A DNA stretch of 64,000 bases from an uncultured Lacinutrix sp. (GCF_947500605.1 NZ_CANMSJ010000004.1:62001-126000), one strand, 5' to 3'; shown: positions 25,586-34,961, counted from the stretch's first letter. Translations and numbers: made by a program. Notes: generated by a model not told the origin, from the letters alone.

Positions 25586-26101
25586 TTACTTATTAGTCTC
25601 TGGCGGAAAACCTTCCAACATTTTTTCTACAATAGCTTGAAAGCGCAATTCTCTTTTTTCTGGCTTTTGATTTTGCTTAAAAGAACACTCACTCGTGGCT
25701 TGCCAAAATAATCCTGTTTTAGATTCGTCTACAAACTCTATAGTAATTTGCTTGTTAATATTAGTTTTACCAAAAGGGATTCCTACAGAAACACCACTAT
25801 AACCTCCACCAACACCTAAACCAACAGTACTGTTAGAACTCGACTCAAACTCCTCACTTTTAATGTCTATAAAAAAACTAGCGTTTTCAGATTTCTCTAA
25901 ACCCATTGCATTTAGCTTTGCTTCTAATGCCGAGATTAAACGTTTTTCGTCTAATCCATTTAAACCAGATTCTATATTACTAAAGAAATTATAGGTTTTG
26001 TATTCTGAAAAATTAGTCGCTTTCTCATAATCGTAGTTCACATAAATTGGAGCACAAGAAGTAACACAAAGAACTAATAATAAATATTTTAAAAATTTCA
26101 T
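25586..26101 (-). CDS. DUF4136 family lipoprotein
   Basis: 171 residues. Lipobox LVLCVTSCAPI, then the DUF4136 pattern: VNYDYEKATNFSEYKTYNF, a middle Gly/Val-rich stretch GLGVGGGYSGVSVGIPFG, TIEFVDESKTGLFWQATSE, and the C-terminal helix. Probably anchored in the outer membrane facing the periplasm. No function is known for the family. Confidence 0.85.
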   Translation of the reverse strand: MKFLKYLLLVLCVTSCAPIYVNYDYEKATNFSEYKTYNFFSNIESGLNGLDEKRLISALEAKLNAMGLEKSENASFFIDIKSEEFESSSNSTVGLGVGGGYSGVSVGIPFGKTNINKQITIEFVDESKTGLFWQATSECSFKQNQKPEKRELRFQAIVEKMLEGFPPETNK

Positions 26102-26231
26102 AATTGCTTTTTTTATAAAAATAACAAAAATAATACCATTTACTATGCCTGTAGACCGTTCGTTATAACTTTAACTTTTTAATACCATTTGCTTTTTATA
26201 TTTGATGTATAATTACTAAATTACACACAGC

Positions 26232-26681
26232 ATGACACTCTATAAAAAAACACAATACGGAAAATTAATAACAGGAATTATAAGTATAGTTGCTATTTCT
26301 ATAGCCACTCTTTTTATTCTACAAACCGGAAGTAATCCAATACCCTTATCTGTTTTGGTAATTCTTATGCTGCTCTTCCTTTTAATTGGTTTAACATTTT
26401 ATAAATTAACCATTACAATTGATAGCAAAAAAATAGAAGCTAAATTTGGAATAGGATTATTTAAACGTTCGCTAAAAATTAAAGATATTAATTACGATTC
26501 TATAGAAAACATTAAAACACCTGCTCTTTATGGTATTGGTATTAGATTGACACCACATGGCCTACTATATAATGTAAGCACTGGAAGTGCTATTAAAATA
26601 AAATCTAATTCGAAAACATTTTTTGTAGGCACTGATGATTTTGACACTTTACATACCGTTTTATTAAAACTTAAAAAATAG
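26232..26681 (+). CDS. Small membrane protein with PH-like domain
   Basis: 149 residues. Two TM helices (about 11-30 and 36-57) are followed by a soluble domain of about 90 residues with a bacterial PH-like pattern (KKIEAKFGIGLFKRSLKIKDINYDSIENIKTP...GLLYNVSTGSAIKIKSNSKTFFVG). Such proteins are common in Bacteroidota; role unknown. Single gene ended by a bidirectional terminator. Confidence 0.65.
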   Translation: MTLYKKTQYGKLITGIISIVAISIATLFILQTGSNPIPLSVLVILMLLFLLIGLTFYKLTITIDSKKIEAKFGIGLFKRSLKIKDINYDSIENIKTPALYGIGIRLTPHGLLYNVSTGSAIKIKSNSKTFFVGTDDFDTLHTVLLKLKK

Positions 26682-26684
26682 CAT

Positions 26685-26716
26685 AAAAAAAGCCCTTAAT
26701 TACATTAAGAGCTTTT
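26685..26716. terminator. Bidirectional terminator between the PH-like gene and obg
   Basis: AAAAGC-CCTTAAT, 3-nt loop, ATTAAGA-GCTTTT with one mismatch, placed between two convergent stop codons (26681 and 26736). Confidence 0.7.
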
Positions 26717-26735
26717 ATATATAGTTTGAAAAATT

Positions 26736-27734
26736 TTAAGGATTTAATGCTCCCCAAAGTAAATCTTTAAGTTCAAGTAAGCCTTGTTGCGCTACAGATG
26801 AAATAAACACATAAGGTATTGGTAACTCGTTATCAAGTTCCTCCTTAAGTTCTGCCTGAAGCTCATCGTCTAACATATCGCATTTAGAAATGGCGATAAA
26901 TCTATCTTTATCTAACATTTCTGGATTGTAACGACGTAATTCGTCTAATAAAATATCGTATTGTTTTTTAACATCTGGCGCATCTGCTGGAATTAAAAAC
27001 AATAGAATAGAGTTACGTTCTATATGGCGTAAAAAGTAATAACCTAAACCTTTACCTTCGGCTGCACCTTCTATAATACCAGGAATATCTGCCATTACAA
27101 AACTCTGAAACTCACGATGCTTTACAATACCTAAATTAGGTTTTAGTGTTGTAAACTCGTAATCTGCAATTTTTGGTTTTGCTGAAGTAATTACAGATAA
27201 TAGTGTCGACTTTCCTGCGTTTGGAAAACCAACTAAACCAACATCTGCTAATAATTTAAGCTCTAAAGTAATATCCCTTTCTTCCATAGGAATTCCAGGC
27301 TGTGCATAACGTGGTGTTTGGTTTGTAGATGTTTTAAAATGCCAGTTACCACGACCACCTTTTCCTCCGGTAGCTACAATTCTCTCCTCACCTTCTTCGG
27401 TAATTTCAAAAAGTGTTTCGTCAGTTTCTGTATCTCTAACAACTGTACCTAAAGGCACGTCTACATACATATCTTCTCCATCTGCACCAGAACTTCTTCC
27501 ACTACTACCATTTCCTCCATGTCCAGCACGAACGTGTCTTTTAAACTTTAAATGTATTAAAGTCCAAAGATTAGGATTCCCTCTTAATATTATATGGCCT
27601 CCACGTCCACCATCTCCACCATCTGGTCCACCTTTTGCAAGATATTTCTCGCGGTGTAAATGCGTAGAACCTGAACCTCCTTTACCAGAGGTTACGTGCA
27701 TTTTTACGTAATCAACAAAATTTCCTTCTGTCAT
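26736..27734 (-). CDS. obg: GTPase Obg/CgtA
   Basis: 332 residues. N-terminal glycine-rich Obg fold (about 1-158, [41 protein letters not shown]), then the G domain with [25 protein letters not shown] and SKCDML. It lacks the C-terminal OCT extension seen in some Gram-positive forms. Acts in 50S assembly and stress control. Co-directional with the frameshifted small gene and the fused hpt-adk gene upstream. Confidence 0.97.
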   Translation of the reverse strand: MTEGNFVDYVKMHVTSGKGGSGSTHLHREKYLAKGGPDGGDGGRGGHIILRGNPNLWTLIHLKFKRHVRAGHGGNGSSGRSSGADGEDMYVDVPLGTVVRDTETDETLFEITEEGEERIVATGGKGGRGNWHFKTSTNQTPRYAQPGIPMEERDITLELKLLADVGLVGFPNAGKSTLLSVITSAKPKIADYEFTTLKPNLGIVKHREFQSFVMADIPGIIEGAAEGKGLGYYFLRHIERNSILLFLIPADAPDVKKQYDILLDELRRYNPEMLDKDRFIAISKCDMLDDELQAELKEELDNELPIPYVFISSVAQQGLLELKDLLWGALNP

Positions 27735-27760
27735 AATTATTATCCTTTACTCTATTTTTG

Positions 27761-27999
27761 TTAATAAGCAATTATGCTTTTTTTAATTCTCCTTTTTCTT
27801 CCAATAGTAAAATAAACTATTGGTCCCAAAAAGGTACAAGTAATATTATCAACACCCACATTAACTTATCGTTATCCTTGAATTTATTTAAAATAGCGCT
27901 TATAAACGCAAAGAAAAATAAAACAAAAGACAATAACGCTACAAACAGTATTATAACCTGAAATGTTCCGATGGGACTATGTAATACTACTAAATTCAA
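27761..27999 (-). pseudogene. PLDc_N-type small membrane protein, apparently frameshifted
   Basis: Reading from a TTG at 27997-27999, two codons after the adk stop, gives two TM helices (FQVIILFVALLSFVLFFFAF and LMWVLIILLVPF), then stops after WDQ at 27817. One extra T in the run of five T at about 27829-27833 would restore the family ending LVPFLGPIVYFTIGRKRR and a stop at 27761-27763, about 79 residues in all. That ending is the hallmark of PLD-nuclease N-terminal domain proteins. So this is either a real 1-bp deletion or a homopolymer sequencing error. Confidence 0.65.
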
Positions 28000-28002
28000 T
28001 TT

Positions 28003-29112
28003 TTACAACTTATCGATACTAGAACATAAACGTTCTGTAATATCGCCAACACTACCAAAACCATCGACACCGTAATACTTATTTTGTGCAGAATAGTAAT
28101 CTTTTAATATTGCTGTTTCGTTATAATATACTTTTATTCTATTACGAATTATACTCTCGTCTGAGTCGTCTTTACGACCGCTAGTTTTCCCTCTTTCTAG
28201 TAATCTCTCTACTAAAACCTCATCTTCAACCTCTAAAGCAATCATTGCGTTTACTTTAGAATCCTTAGCATCTAACATTTTATCTAACGCTTCAGCTTGT
28301 GTTTCATTTCGTGGAAAACCATCGAAAATAAATCCTTTAGCATCTGCATTTTTTTCTACCTCTGCCTCAAGCATATCTATAGTAACTTGATCTGGAACCA
28401 AAGCACCTTTATCTATGTACGATTTTGCTAAATTACCTAAAGCAGTTTCGTTTTTCATATTAAACCTAAACACATCTCCTGTCGAGATATGTACAAGGTT
28501 ATACTTTTCCTTTAAAAAATTAGCTTGTGTTCCTTTACCTGCTCCTGGAGGACCAAATAATACTAGATTAGTCATGTGTTGTGTTGTTTTTAATTGATAT
28601 ACTTCTGGTAAGTCTCTTCCTAACCCATCGTAATCCAGACCGTAGCCAACAATAAATTTATTAGGAATTTCTATACCAACGTAATGTAATTTAAAATCTT
28701 TTTTATATGCTTCTGGTTTATAAAACAATGTTGCTATTAGGAGTTGTTTTACACCTTCATTTTTAAAAATTCTGTGGATTTCGTGAAGCGTTTTTCCTGT
28801 ATCTATAATATCTTCAAGAATAACGACTGTTCTACCTGATAAGTCTTGAGTTAAACCTATTAAACGTTGAATATCGTCTGAAGATTTAACACCTTCATAA
28901 GAGGCAAGTTTTATAAAAGTAACTTCACATGGTTTAGGATATTTTTTCACAAAATCACTAACCACCATAAACGAACCATTAAGAACGCCAATAAACACAG
29001 GTATTTCATCTCCTAAATCGTTAGCTAAATCTGTAGCCATTTTAGACACAGCTGTATCTATTTCTTTAGCAGAAATAAAAGGCTTAAAATATTTGTCGTG
29101 TAGCTTAATCAT
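28003..29112 (-). CDS. adk: Fused hypoxanthine phosphoribosyltransferase - adenylate kinase
   Basis: 369 residues in one frame. Residues 1 to about 175 are a hypoxanthine-guanine phosphoribosyltransferase with the PRPP loop VVILEDIIDTGKTL and IGVLNGSFMVVSDF. A short linker (YQLKTTQH) leads to Met180, where a complete short-type adenylate kinase starts: MTNLVLFGPPGAGKGTQ, FDGFPRN, RLLERGKTSGRKDD. Both active sites look intact. The internal ATG at 28573-28575 could also initiate a free Adk. Joins purine salvage with nucleotide phosphorylation; divergent from purK. Confidence 0.93.
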   Translation of the reverse strand: MIKLHDKYFKPFISAKEIDTAVSKMATDLANDLGDEIPVFIGVLNGSFMVVSDFVKKYPKPCEVTFIKLASYEGVKSSDDIQRLIGLTQDLSGRTVVILEDIIDTGKTLHEIHRIFKNEGVKQLLIATLFYKPEAYKKDFKLHYVGIEIPNKFIVGYGLDYDGLGRDLPEVYQLKTTQHMTNLVLFGPPGAGKGTQANFLKEKYNLVHISTGDVFRFNMKNETALGNLAKSYIDKGALVPDQVTIDMLEAEVEKNADAKGFIFDGFPRNETQAEALDKMLDAKDSKVNAMIALEVEDEVLVERLLERGKTSGRKDDSDESIIRNRIKVYYNETAILKDYYSAQNKYYGVDGFGSVGDITERLCSSIDKL

Positions 29113-29207
29113 TATATTCGTTTTAAGAAAGTGGCAAAGATACGTATTTGTTAATCGAAATACGATTTTTGACTCATGATTTTAGGGCATTTTCACTTTA
29201 TAAAATG

Positions 29208-29215
29208 TATTTTTG
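29208..29215 (+). promoter_or_regulatory. -7 box TATTTTTG, purK promoter
   Basis: An exact TAnnTTTG match 23 bp before the preferred purK ATG (29238). A start inside the long upstream ORF extension is then excluded, because the transcript would begin around 29221. Confidence 0.55.
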
Positions 29216-29237
29216 CTACTCTAATTTCAACAATAAA

Positions 29238-30392
29238 ATGAACTATTTCTCTTCAAATTTTAAATTAGGCATCCTTGGTGGTGGACAATTAGGCAAAATG
29301 ATGCTTTACAACACTAGAAAATTCGACATCCAAACTTATGTTTTAGATCCAAGCGACGAAGCACCTTCTAAGATGGCTTGCAATGCATTCACTCAAGGTG
29401 ATTTAATGGATTTTGACACTGTTTACAATTTTGGAAAGCAAGTAGACGTTTTAACTTTCGAGATTGAAAACGTTAATGTAGATGCGCTTGAAAAATTAGA
29501 AAAAGAAGGTATAAAAGTATATCCAAGCTCTAAGAATTTAAGAGTAATACAGAATAAAGCAAAACAGAAATTATTCTATTTAGACAATAATTTACCGACT
29601 TCAGAATTTTCTCGATTTGCTTATGCTTCAGAAATTGAAGATGCTATTTTAAATGGCGGATTAGAATTCCCTTTTGTTTGGAAAAGCGCTCAATTTGGTT
29701 ACGATGGAACTGGCGTAAAAGTAGTTCGCGCAATGGATGATCTAAAAGATTTACCAAAAGGCGAATGTATTGCAGAAGCACTTATCGATTTTAAAAATGA
29801 ACTTGCAGTTATTGTCTCTAGAAACCTAGATGGAGAAGTAAAAACATATCCTGTTGTAGAAATGGAGTTTCATCCCGAAGCTAACCAGGTAGAATATGTT
29901 ATTTGCCCTGCTAGAATCCCTGAAGCTGTTGCTAAAAAAGCTCAAGATATTGCTTTAAAAGTATCGAAAGCATTTAATCATGTTGGTCTTTTAGCAGTAG
30001 AAATGTTTCAAACTAAAGACGATGCTATTTTAATAAACGAAGTTGCTCCAAGACCACATAATTCTGGACACCAAACTATAGAAGCGAGTTACACTTCTCA
30101 ATTTGAACAACATATTCGTGCTATATTAAATTTACCGTTAGGCAAAACCGATAGCAAAGTTGGTGGTATTATGGTTAATTTAGTTGGTGCCGAAGGTTAT
30201 ACAGGTGATGTTATCTACGAAAACATTGCAGAGATCATGAAAATGGATGGTGTAACACCACATATTTACGGCAAAAAACAAACAAGACCATTTAGAAAAA
30301 TGGGTCATGTTACTATTGTTAATGAAGATTTAAATACAGCACGTAAGATTGCTGAAGAAGTTAAGAAGACTATAAAAGTTATAAGTAAATAA
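29238..30392 (+). CDS. purK: 5-(carboxyamino)imidazole ribonucleotide synthase PurK
   Basis: 384 residues from the ATG at 29238 (MNYFSSNFKLGILGGGQLGKMM). Upstream in-frame Mets at 29148 and 29205 lie before or in the promoter box. ATP-grasp fold: pre-ATP-grasp GILGGGQLGKM, ATP-binding FVWKSAQFGYDGTGVKVV, and the metal-binding LINEVAPRPHNSGHQTIEAS. Converts AIR to N5-CAIR using ATP and bicarbonate; its product is used by PurE, encoded 4.7 kb downstream. Divergent from hpt-adk. Confidence 0.96.
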   Translation: MNYFSSNFKLGILGGGQLGKMMLYNTRKFDIQTYVLDPSDEAPSKMACNAFTQGDLMDFDTVYNFGKQVDVLTFEIENVNVDALEKLEKEGIKVYPSSKNLRVIQNKAKQKLFYLDNNLPTSEFSRFAYASEIEDAILNGGLEFPFVWKSAQFGYDGTGVKVVRAMDDLKDLPKGECIAEALIDFKNELAVIVSRNLDGEVKTYPVVEMEFHPEANQVEYVICPARIPEAVAKKAQDIALKVSKAFNHVGLLAVEMFQTKDDAILINEVAPRPHNSGHQTIEASYTSQFEQHIRAILNLPLGKTDSKVGGIMVNLVGAEGYTGDVIYENIAEIMKMDGVTPHIYGKKQTRPFRKMGHVTIVNEDLNTARKIAEEVKKTIKVISK

Positions 30393-30415
30393 TAAGAGTT
30401 CTAAATTACTATTAC

Positions 30416-30452
30416 ACACTTTACTTCTAATAACAATAAGGTGTTTTTTTTT
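30416..30452 (+). terminator. Terminator after purK
   Basis: ACACTTT, a 15-nt loop, AAGGTGT (one G-U pair), followed by a run of nine T from 30444 to 30452. Confidence 0.65.
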
Positions 30453-30461
30453 GAGAAAAAT

Positions 30462-31862
30462 TTAAAATTTAAAACCACGAGATAATGGAATATTATCTCC
30501 ATTTTCCATAGACACTTCTGTACTGTTGTATTGTTTTACAAAATTCTCGTTGACGATATAAGATCTGTGACATTTCACAAAATTTGGTGGTAATTCAGAT
30601 TCCATTTCTGAAATCTTACCACGCACGAATTCCTTTTTTGTGGTTGTAAAAAGATTTAGATAATGCCCATCGGACTTTACATAAATAAGTTCTTTTAAAT
30701 ATACTTTAGATTTATTTTTAAGCACGATGTAATCATTAGTCACTAAAGATTTCACGGTTTCTAATTCCGTTTTTGTTTTCTCGTTCTCTATAGCTAATAG
30801 TTGTTTTTTCTTGTCGGTTTTTTTCCATCTTATAAATGAATAAAAAGCTAGTAAGAATACACCAAATAACAGCAAACTATATACTATTCTGTTTTTATTA
30901 AATGCTTTTTTAAAAGACGATAGTTCAACAGCTTTCTCTTCCAGGAATTTAATATTTCTCTCTTTATTATCATTAATATCTCGTGCTCTTTGTTTCAAAT
31001 TTCTAGGCTCTCTTTGTGAAATTTGACTATGATTTACTTTTAATGTATCACTTAAAATTTGTAGTTCTACATATTTTTTAGATTCTGAAACATTTCCTAA
31101 TTCATTGTAAATATTGGTTTTAACCATATAAATAGATGGCAATATTCTAAAATTTTTATTCTTTTCCGCTAATAACAAAGATGAATCTGCATATTTTAAA
31201 CTATTAATAAAATCGTTTTTCAAGAAATATATTCTTGCGATGCTCAAGTTGTTTGCAGTAATCAAATTAACAAGATTAATGTTTACTTTAGGCTGTCTTT
31301 TTATTGATTTAAACCCATTATTAGATAATTTATAATTAATTAAAGAAAAATCTAAACTATCCATATTTAGATAAGCATTACCTAAATTCATTCTAGTTCT
31401 ATGTAATAATAGGCTTGGTTTTTCATTTAAATAATATTTTTCTATTTTTCTAAAATAATGAACAGCAGAATCATAATAAGAAGTTCTTAAATGAATTAAA
31501 CCAATAGTGTTTAAATTATTATAATAATCGCGCGTATAATTTAATTTTCCAGATAAATTTTTAGCTTTATGACAAAAATCTAAACTTTTCTCATATTCTC
31601 TTTTCAATCTATATGCTGAACTCAAAACCGAATATGCTCGTATCTTATATATAGGCAAATTATATTCGTCGGCTAATTTTATTATTTTATTAGTATAATA
31701 ATGTAAGCTATCAGAGTTATTCTTTAAAACATGAGCTTTTCTGTTTAAATTGTTTAATACAACCTCAATAGAATCTTTAGTTTGACTATATAAACAATTT
31801 GTGGTAATTAAACTTATAGCTAAAAAAGCTATCAATATTTTTCTTGTAAAGCAGTATTTCAT
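30462..31862 (-). CDS. Exported-sensor LytTR transcription factor with TPR region
   Basis: 466 residues from the ATG at 31860-31862 (MKYCFTRKILIAFLAISLI). Signal peptide, then about 280 residues of TPR-like helices outside the cytoplasmic membrane (YNNLNTIGLIHLRTSYYDSAVHYFRKIEKYY), one TM helix at about 326-344 (YSLLLFGVFLLAFYSFIRW), a short coiled coil, and a C-terminal LytTR DNA-binding domain (VYLKELIYVKSDGHYLNLFT, KCHRSYIVN). A one-component membrane sensor. The exported genes upstream have a LytTR-like direct-repeat promoter, the probable target. Confidence 0.88.
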   Translation of the reverse strand: MKYCFTRKILIAFLAISLITTNCLYSQTKDSIEVVLNNLNRKAHVLKNNSDSLHYYTNKIIKLADEYNLPIYKIRAYSVLSSAYRLKREYEKSLDFCHKAKNLSGKLNYTRDYYNNLNTIGLIHLRTSYYDSAVHYFRKIEKYYLNEKPSLLLHRTRMNLGNAYLNMDSLDFSLINYKLSNNGFKSIKRQPKVNINLVNLITANNLSIARIYFLKNDFINSLKYADSSLLLAEKNKNFRILPSIYMVKTNIYNELGNVSESKKYVELQILSDTLKVNHSQISQREPRNLKQRARDINDNKERNIKFLEEKAVELSSFKKAFNKNRIVYSLLLFGVFLLAFYSFIRWKKTDKKKQLLAIENEKTKTELETVKSLVTNDYIVLKNKSKVYLKELIYVKSDGHYLNLFTTTKKEFVRGKISEMESELPPNFVKCHRSYIVNENFVKQYNSTEVSMENGDNIPLSRGFKF

Positions 31863-31960
31863 ATTTTTTGTTTTATACAAATACACTTACAAATATTGTG
31901 ATTAGACATATTTAATAAAGTATGCTAATATTTTTACATCTCAATAAAGCGTGAAATTTG

Positions 31961-31990
31961 TTAATAACTAAAAAAAAGATTAGTTATTAA
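31961..31990 (-). terminator. AT-rich hairpin after the 585-residue protein gene
   Basis: Perfect 11-bp arms TTAATAACTAA / TTAGTTATTAA with an 8-nt loop, 10 bp after the stop codon. On the minus strand the loop gives TCTTTTTT; no long U-run follows the stem, so termination strength is uncertain. Confidence 0.45.
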
Positions 31991-32000
31991 ATATAATAAT

Positions 32001-33743
32001 TTATTTTTTAGTAAAAACATTAAATGGTATTGCTACACTTATTTTTACAGAGGCTTCTTTAAATGTTTTTTGATTGTAGAGTAAATCTTCTGCACCAGCA
32101 AGAATTCTAAAGGTTGCTTTGTTTACATCTTTTTCTACTTGTGCTCTAAAAACTAATCCTACTTGTGCAGAATATCTATTTTTATAATCTACAAAATCCA
32201 AATCTTGTAATGCAAAACTATGGTTATAAATTGCAGCAAAACCTATGTTTTTAGAGATAATAAAAGTTGTAAAATTCGCACCTAAATTCGCAGTCCAATA
32301 CGCTCTTTTTAAATCCTGGTATCTACCTAACTGATTATTTTGATTGTCGTAAACAAAAATTTCATCGTCTACTTCTTTTAAAACTGGCTTTCTGTCTTTT
32401 TGAATAGACTCTAAAAAACTACTCATAGAAATATTTGCGAATCCTTGAATATAACCATTTTTATATTTCTTATAACCTTTGTTATTTGAACTAAAGCTGG
32501 ATAAATTACCAGAAACTCCAATTTTAAGTTTAGGAATATTTTTTGTTGGGTTGTCTAATAAAACACCATTTAAAGAATCTAATTTTAGGTTTTGGTTTTC
32601 TATATTCCCTGTAATTGTCGTCCAAAATAAATAATGTCCTTGTAGCACATCGTTTATACTATCAAACTTATTAATACGATCTTGAATATATTTTTTTTCA
32701 TCTAAAAAAGCTTGTTTAGATTTTTTTTGAATTTTTGTGTATTTTGTAATTAGCGAATCTATAACTTCTAATCTATTAGAATCTTTAATAGTTAAGCTAA
32801 TTGTTTCCAACATTTTTAATTTTTCAGCTTTAAGTGTATCTATTTCAATTTTTATTGCTTCTTTTTGTTTCTTAAAAATTATTAAATCATTTTTAATTTC
32901 TTTATAAAAATCATTTCTTTTCTCTTCCAATGTATTACAATCTCCTGTAATGTAATATTGAGATGCTTTTTTTACTAAATTATAAGTAAAACTAGCACCT
33001 ATATTATTTTGCCAGCCATCATTACTAAAAAAATATGCACCTTTAGAGTTTTTATAAATACTTGTATTCAAAAAGTGTCGTTCATTATAATTATAATTAA
33101 ATCCAATATTTATTTTATCGCCTTCGCTTGTATTTAAATAGCTAATTGCAGAATTACTGTTTATTGCATCTGCGCTACCAAAAAATATGGTACTCTTAAT
33201 TCCTTTTAAATTATTATTTATTACTTTATTTGCTCCTGCTTTTCCATTTTTACAGTCGTATTCATCTTTAGATGCTTCTATTAAAGAATATATTTTAGTA
33301 GTAAAATCAGAATATTTTTTAACAAAAAGGCCTCCATTTTCAATAATAAAATAAATGGATTTTTTTTCATTTTTAATTTCATAACAATTTATTTCTTTTT
33401 TAGAAGAGAACACTTTGTTTACATCATCATTTATCGCTTCGTAAAATGTGTTTGCTTCAATTTTACTTTCTATAACATTTTCATATTTTAAATCTTTAAT
33501 TTTTATATTAAGTTCTTTTTGAAGTAATCTGTTTAATATTGCATAACTAACTTTATTTGCATCGTTAAATAGTATTAATAGTTTGTTTTCACCTAAAGGT
33601 AATTGTACGTAATCTTTAAATGTATTTGTTCTATTTTGTTTTAAATAGTCTAATAATGAAGCTCCTTCGTTTTTTGTCTGCCCAAACCCTTTCACACAAA
33701 ACAAAAGACTAATTAATACTATTACTGATTTCAAATTTTTCAT
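32001..33743 (-). CDS. Exported beta-rich protein with coiled-coil centre, unknown function
   Basis: About 580 residues from the ATG at 33741-33743 (signal peptide MKNLKSVIVLISLLFCVKGFG); another in-frame ATG at 33758 adds five residues. The centre (about 275-370) is a strongly charged coiled coil (DTLKAEKLKMLETISLTIKDSNRLEVID). The C-terminal region has alternating strands that resemble an outer-membrane barrel (GFAAIYNHSFALQDLDFVDYKNRYSAQVGLVFRAQ) and ends in KISVAIPFNVFTKK. No family recognised. It follows the T9SS-tail protein and precedes the LytTR gene, all on the minus strand. Confidence 0.7.
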   Translation of the reverse strand: MKNLKSVIVLISLLFCVKGFGQTKNEGASLLDYLKQNRTNTFKDYVQLPLGENKLLILFNDANKVSYAILNRLLQKELNIKIKDLKYENVIESKIEANTFYEAINDDVNKVFSSKKEINCYEIKNEKKSIYFIIENGGLFVKKYSDFTTKIYSLIEASKDEYDCKNGKAGANKVINNNLKGIKSTIFFGSADAINSNSAISYLNTSEGDKINIGFNYNYNERHFLNTSIYKNSKGAYFFSNDGWQNNIGASFTYNLVKKASQYYITGDCNTLEEKRNDFYKEIKNDLIIFKKQKEAIKIEIDTLKAEKLKMLETISLTIKDSNRLEVIDSLITKYTKIQKKSKQAFLDEKKYIQDRINKFDSINDVLQGHYLFWTTITGNIENQNLKLDSLNGVLLDNPTKNIPKLKIGVSGNLSSFSSNNKGYKKYKNGYIQGFANISMSSFLESIQKDRKPVLKEVDDEIFVYDNQNNQLGRYQDLKRAYWTANLGANFTTFIISKNIGFAAIYNHSFALQDLDFVDYKNRYSAQVGLVFRAQVEKDVNKATFRILAGAEDLLYNQKTFKEASVKISVAIPFNVFTKK

Positions 33744-33760
33744 AATTAAATTTTTCATAC

Positions 33761-33786
33761 AAAAAAACCCTTCGCCTAAAGCAAAG
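33761..33786 (-). terminator. Hairpin with T-run between the T9SS-tail gene and the next gene
   Basis: In the minus-strand RNA, CUUUGC and GCGAAG pair (one G-U) around a 5-nt loop, followed by GG and seven U. It could partly terminate the upstream mRNA and so lower expression of the second gene. It resembles the hairpin at 34883-34908. Confidence 0.5.
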
Positions 33787-33809
33787 CAAAGCTCTTTAAT
33801 AACTTGTTA

Positions 33810-34847
33810 CTATTGTTTTACAACTTTTCTAGTTGTTGTTCCTTTTTCAGTTTCAATTTTTAAAAAATATAAACCAGCTTTGTAACTACCCATGTTCAGA
33901 TTTTTTAATGCTGTGTTGGTTTTGCAAACTACTTGACCTTTTATATTTATTAGTTGTAAACTTGTTATTGGTTCTGTAGATTGAATGTTTAGAATATTAG
34001 TTACAGGATTTGGATAGAGTTTAAAATCACTCTCATTAAAATTAGCCTCGTTTACAGAAAGTGTATTAGTATCCAATTTTGAAATAGTATTGCCAGAAGC
34101 TATATATAAATCGTTTCCTTTAACCCTTAATGCACCAATGTTATTTGGCATTGTTACTACATCTTCTAAAACAGGAGTAGCACTTGTTAAATCTAATCGG
34201 TAAATTTTATTTGGGTTATTAACTGCTATAAATAAATTATCATTTAAAACTTCAATAGCCTGAGTAGAACTACCAATATTTGTAATAACATTTGTTAAAG
34301 TTGGCGTTGCATTACTTAAATCTACTTTAGATACGGTTTCTGTATCTCCTTCTGCAATGTACATGGTAGTACCCACAATTTTCAAATCGTTTGGTCTTGT
34401 TACATTTATATAATCTGTTAGTGGCTGCGTATTAGAATTATTATTGTATTTAATTTTAAAATTATCTTTTAAAGCTATATAATTATCGACACCATTAAAG
34501 GCTAAAGCACTAATGTTTCCTAAATTAAAAGCATAGTTATTGGGCTCTGAAATATTATTTAAATTGTGTCGCTGATAAGCATTACTATTTCCACCTACAA
34601 ATAAATAATTATCCACAACATAAACAGCAAGTGGACTTTGATTTGCCACAACTAATACAGGTGTAGGATTATTTACAGAAATATCTGCTTTTAAAATTTG
34701 ATTAGTTCCATAATTAGCGATATACAAATCATCTCCAACAAAAAACAGGTCTTGTGGTTGATTTAAACCCGTACTAATAACATTTGTTGTTTGCGCATAA
34801 ATTACGCCTGTAAAAGCAATACATAATAAAGTAATTTTTAGTCTCAT
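33810..34847 (-). CDS. Secreted beta-propeller protein with type IX secretion sorting tail
   Basis: 345 residues. Signal peptide (MRLKITLLCIAFTGVIYAQ), a repeated propeller-like body (NQPQDLFFVGDDLYIANYGTNQILKADI, NDLKIVGTTMYIAEGDTETVSKVDL, and so on), and a C-terminal Por/T9SS type A domain of about 75 residues (FKLYPNPVTNILNIQS...GLYFLKIETEKGTTTRKVVKQ). It should cross the outer membrane by the type IX system. Expressed from a promoter overlapped by a direct repeat. Confidence 0.9.
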   Translation of the reverse strand: MRLKITLLCIAFTGVIYAQTTNVISTGLNQPQDLFFVGDDLYIANYGTNQILKADISVNNPTPVLVVANQSPLAVYVVDNYLFVGGNSNAYQRHNLNNISEPNNYAFNLGNISALAFNGVDNYIALKDNFKIKYNNNSNTQPLTDYINVTRPNDLKIVGTTMYIAEGDTETVSKVDLSNATPTLTNVITNIGSSTQAIEVLNDNLFIAVNNPNKIYRLDLTSATPVLEDVVTMPNNIGALRVKGNDLYIASGNTISKLDTNTLSVNEANFNESDFKLYPNPVTNILNIQSTEPITSLQLINIKGQVVCKTNTALKNLNMGSYKAGLYFLKIETEKGTTTRKVVKQ

Positions 34848-34882
34848 ATTTTTATAGTTGTTACGTTACATTTTTAATAAAA

Positions 34883-34908
34883 CCCTCTGCACAAAACAAT
34901 GCAAAGGG
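34883..34908 (-). terminator. Leader hairpin/terminator ahead of the T9SS-tail gene
   Basis: Minus-strand RNA: CCCUUUGCA, 8-nt loop, UGCAGAGGG (one G-U), then UUUUAUU. It lies 36 bp upstream of the gene start and downstream of the predicted promoter at 34962-34969, so it would act as an attenuator or mRNA 5' structure rather than as an end-of-gene terminator. Confidence 0.5.
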
Positions 34909-34961
34909 CTTTATAGTTATTGATTAATAGCAATCCAAAACTGCAACAAAATCAAGGATTA

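Noticed and set aside
27758-27961. 67-codon + strand ORF between obg and adk
   Set aside because: Antisense to the frameshifted PLDc_N-like gene, whose two TM helices and family ending explain the region.
29148-29237. N-terminal extension of PurK by 30 residues
   Set aside because: The extension precedes the GILGGGQLGKM start of the family and overlaps the predicted promoter box at 29208-29215.
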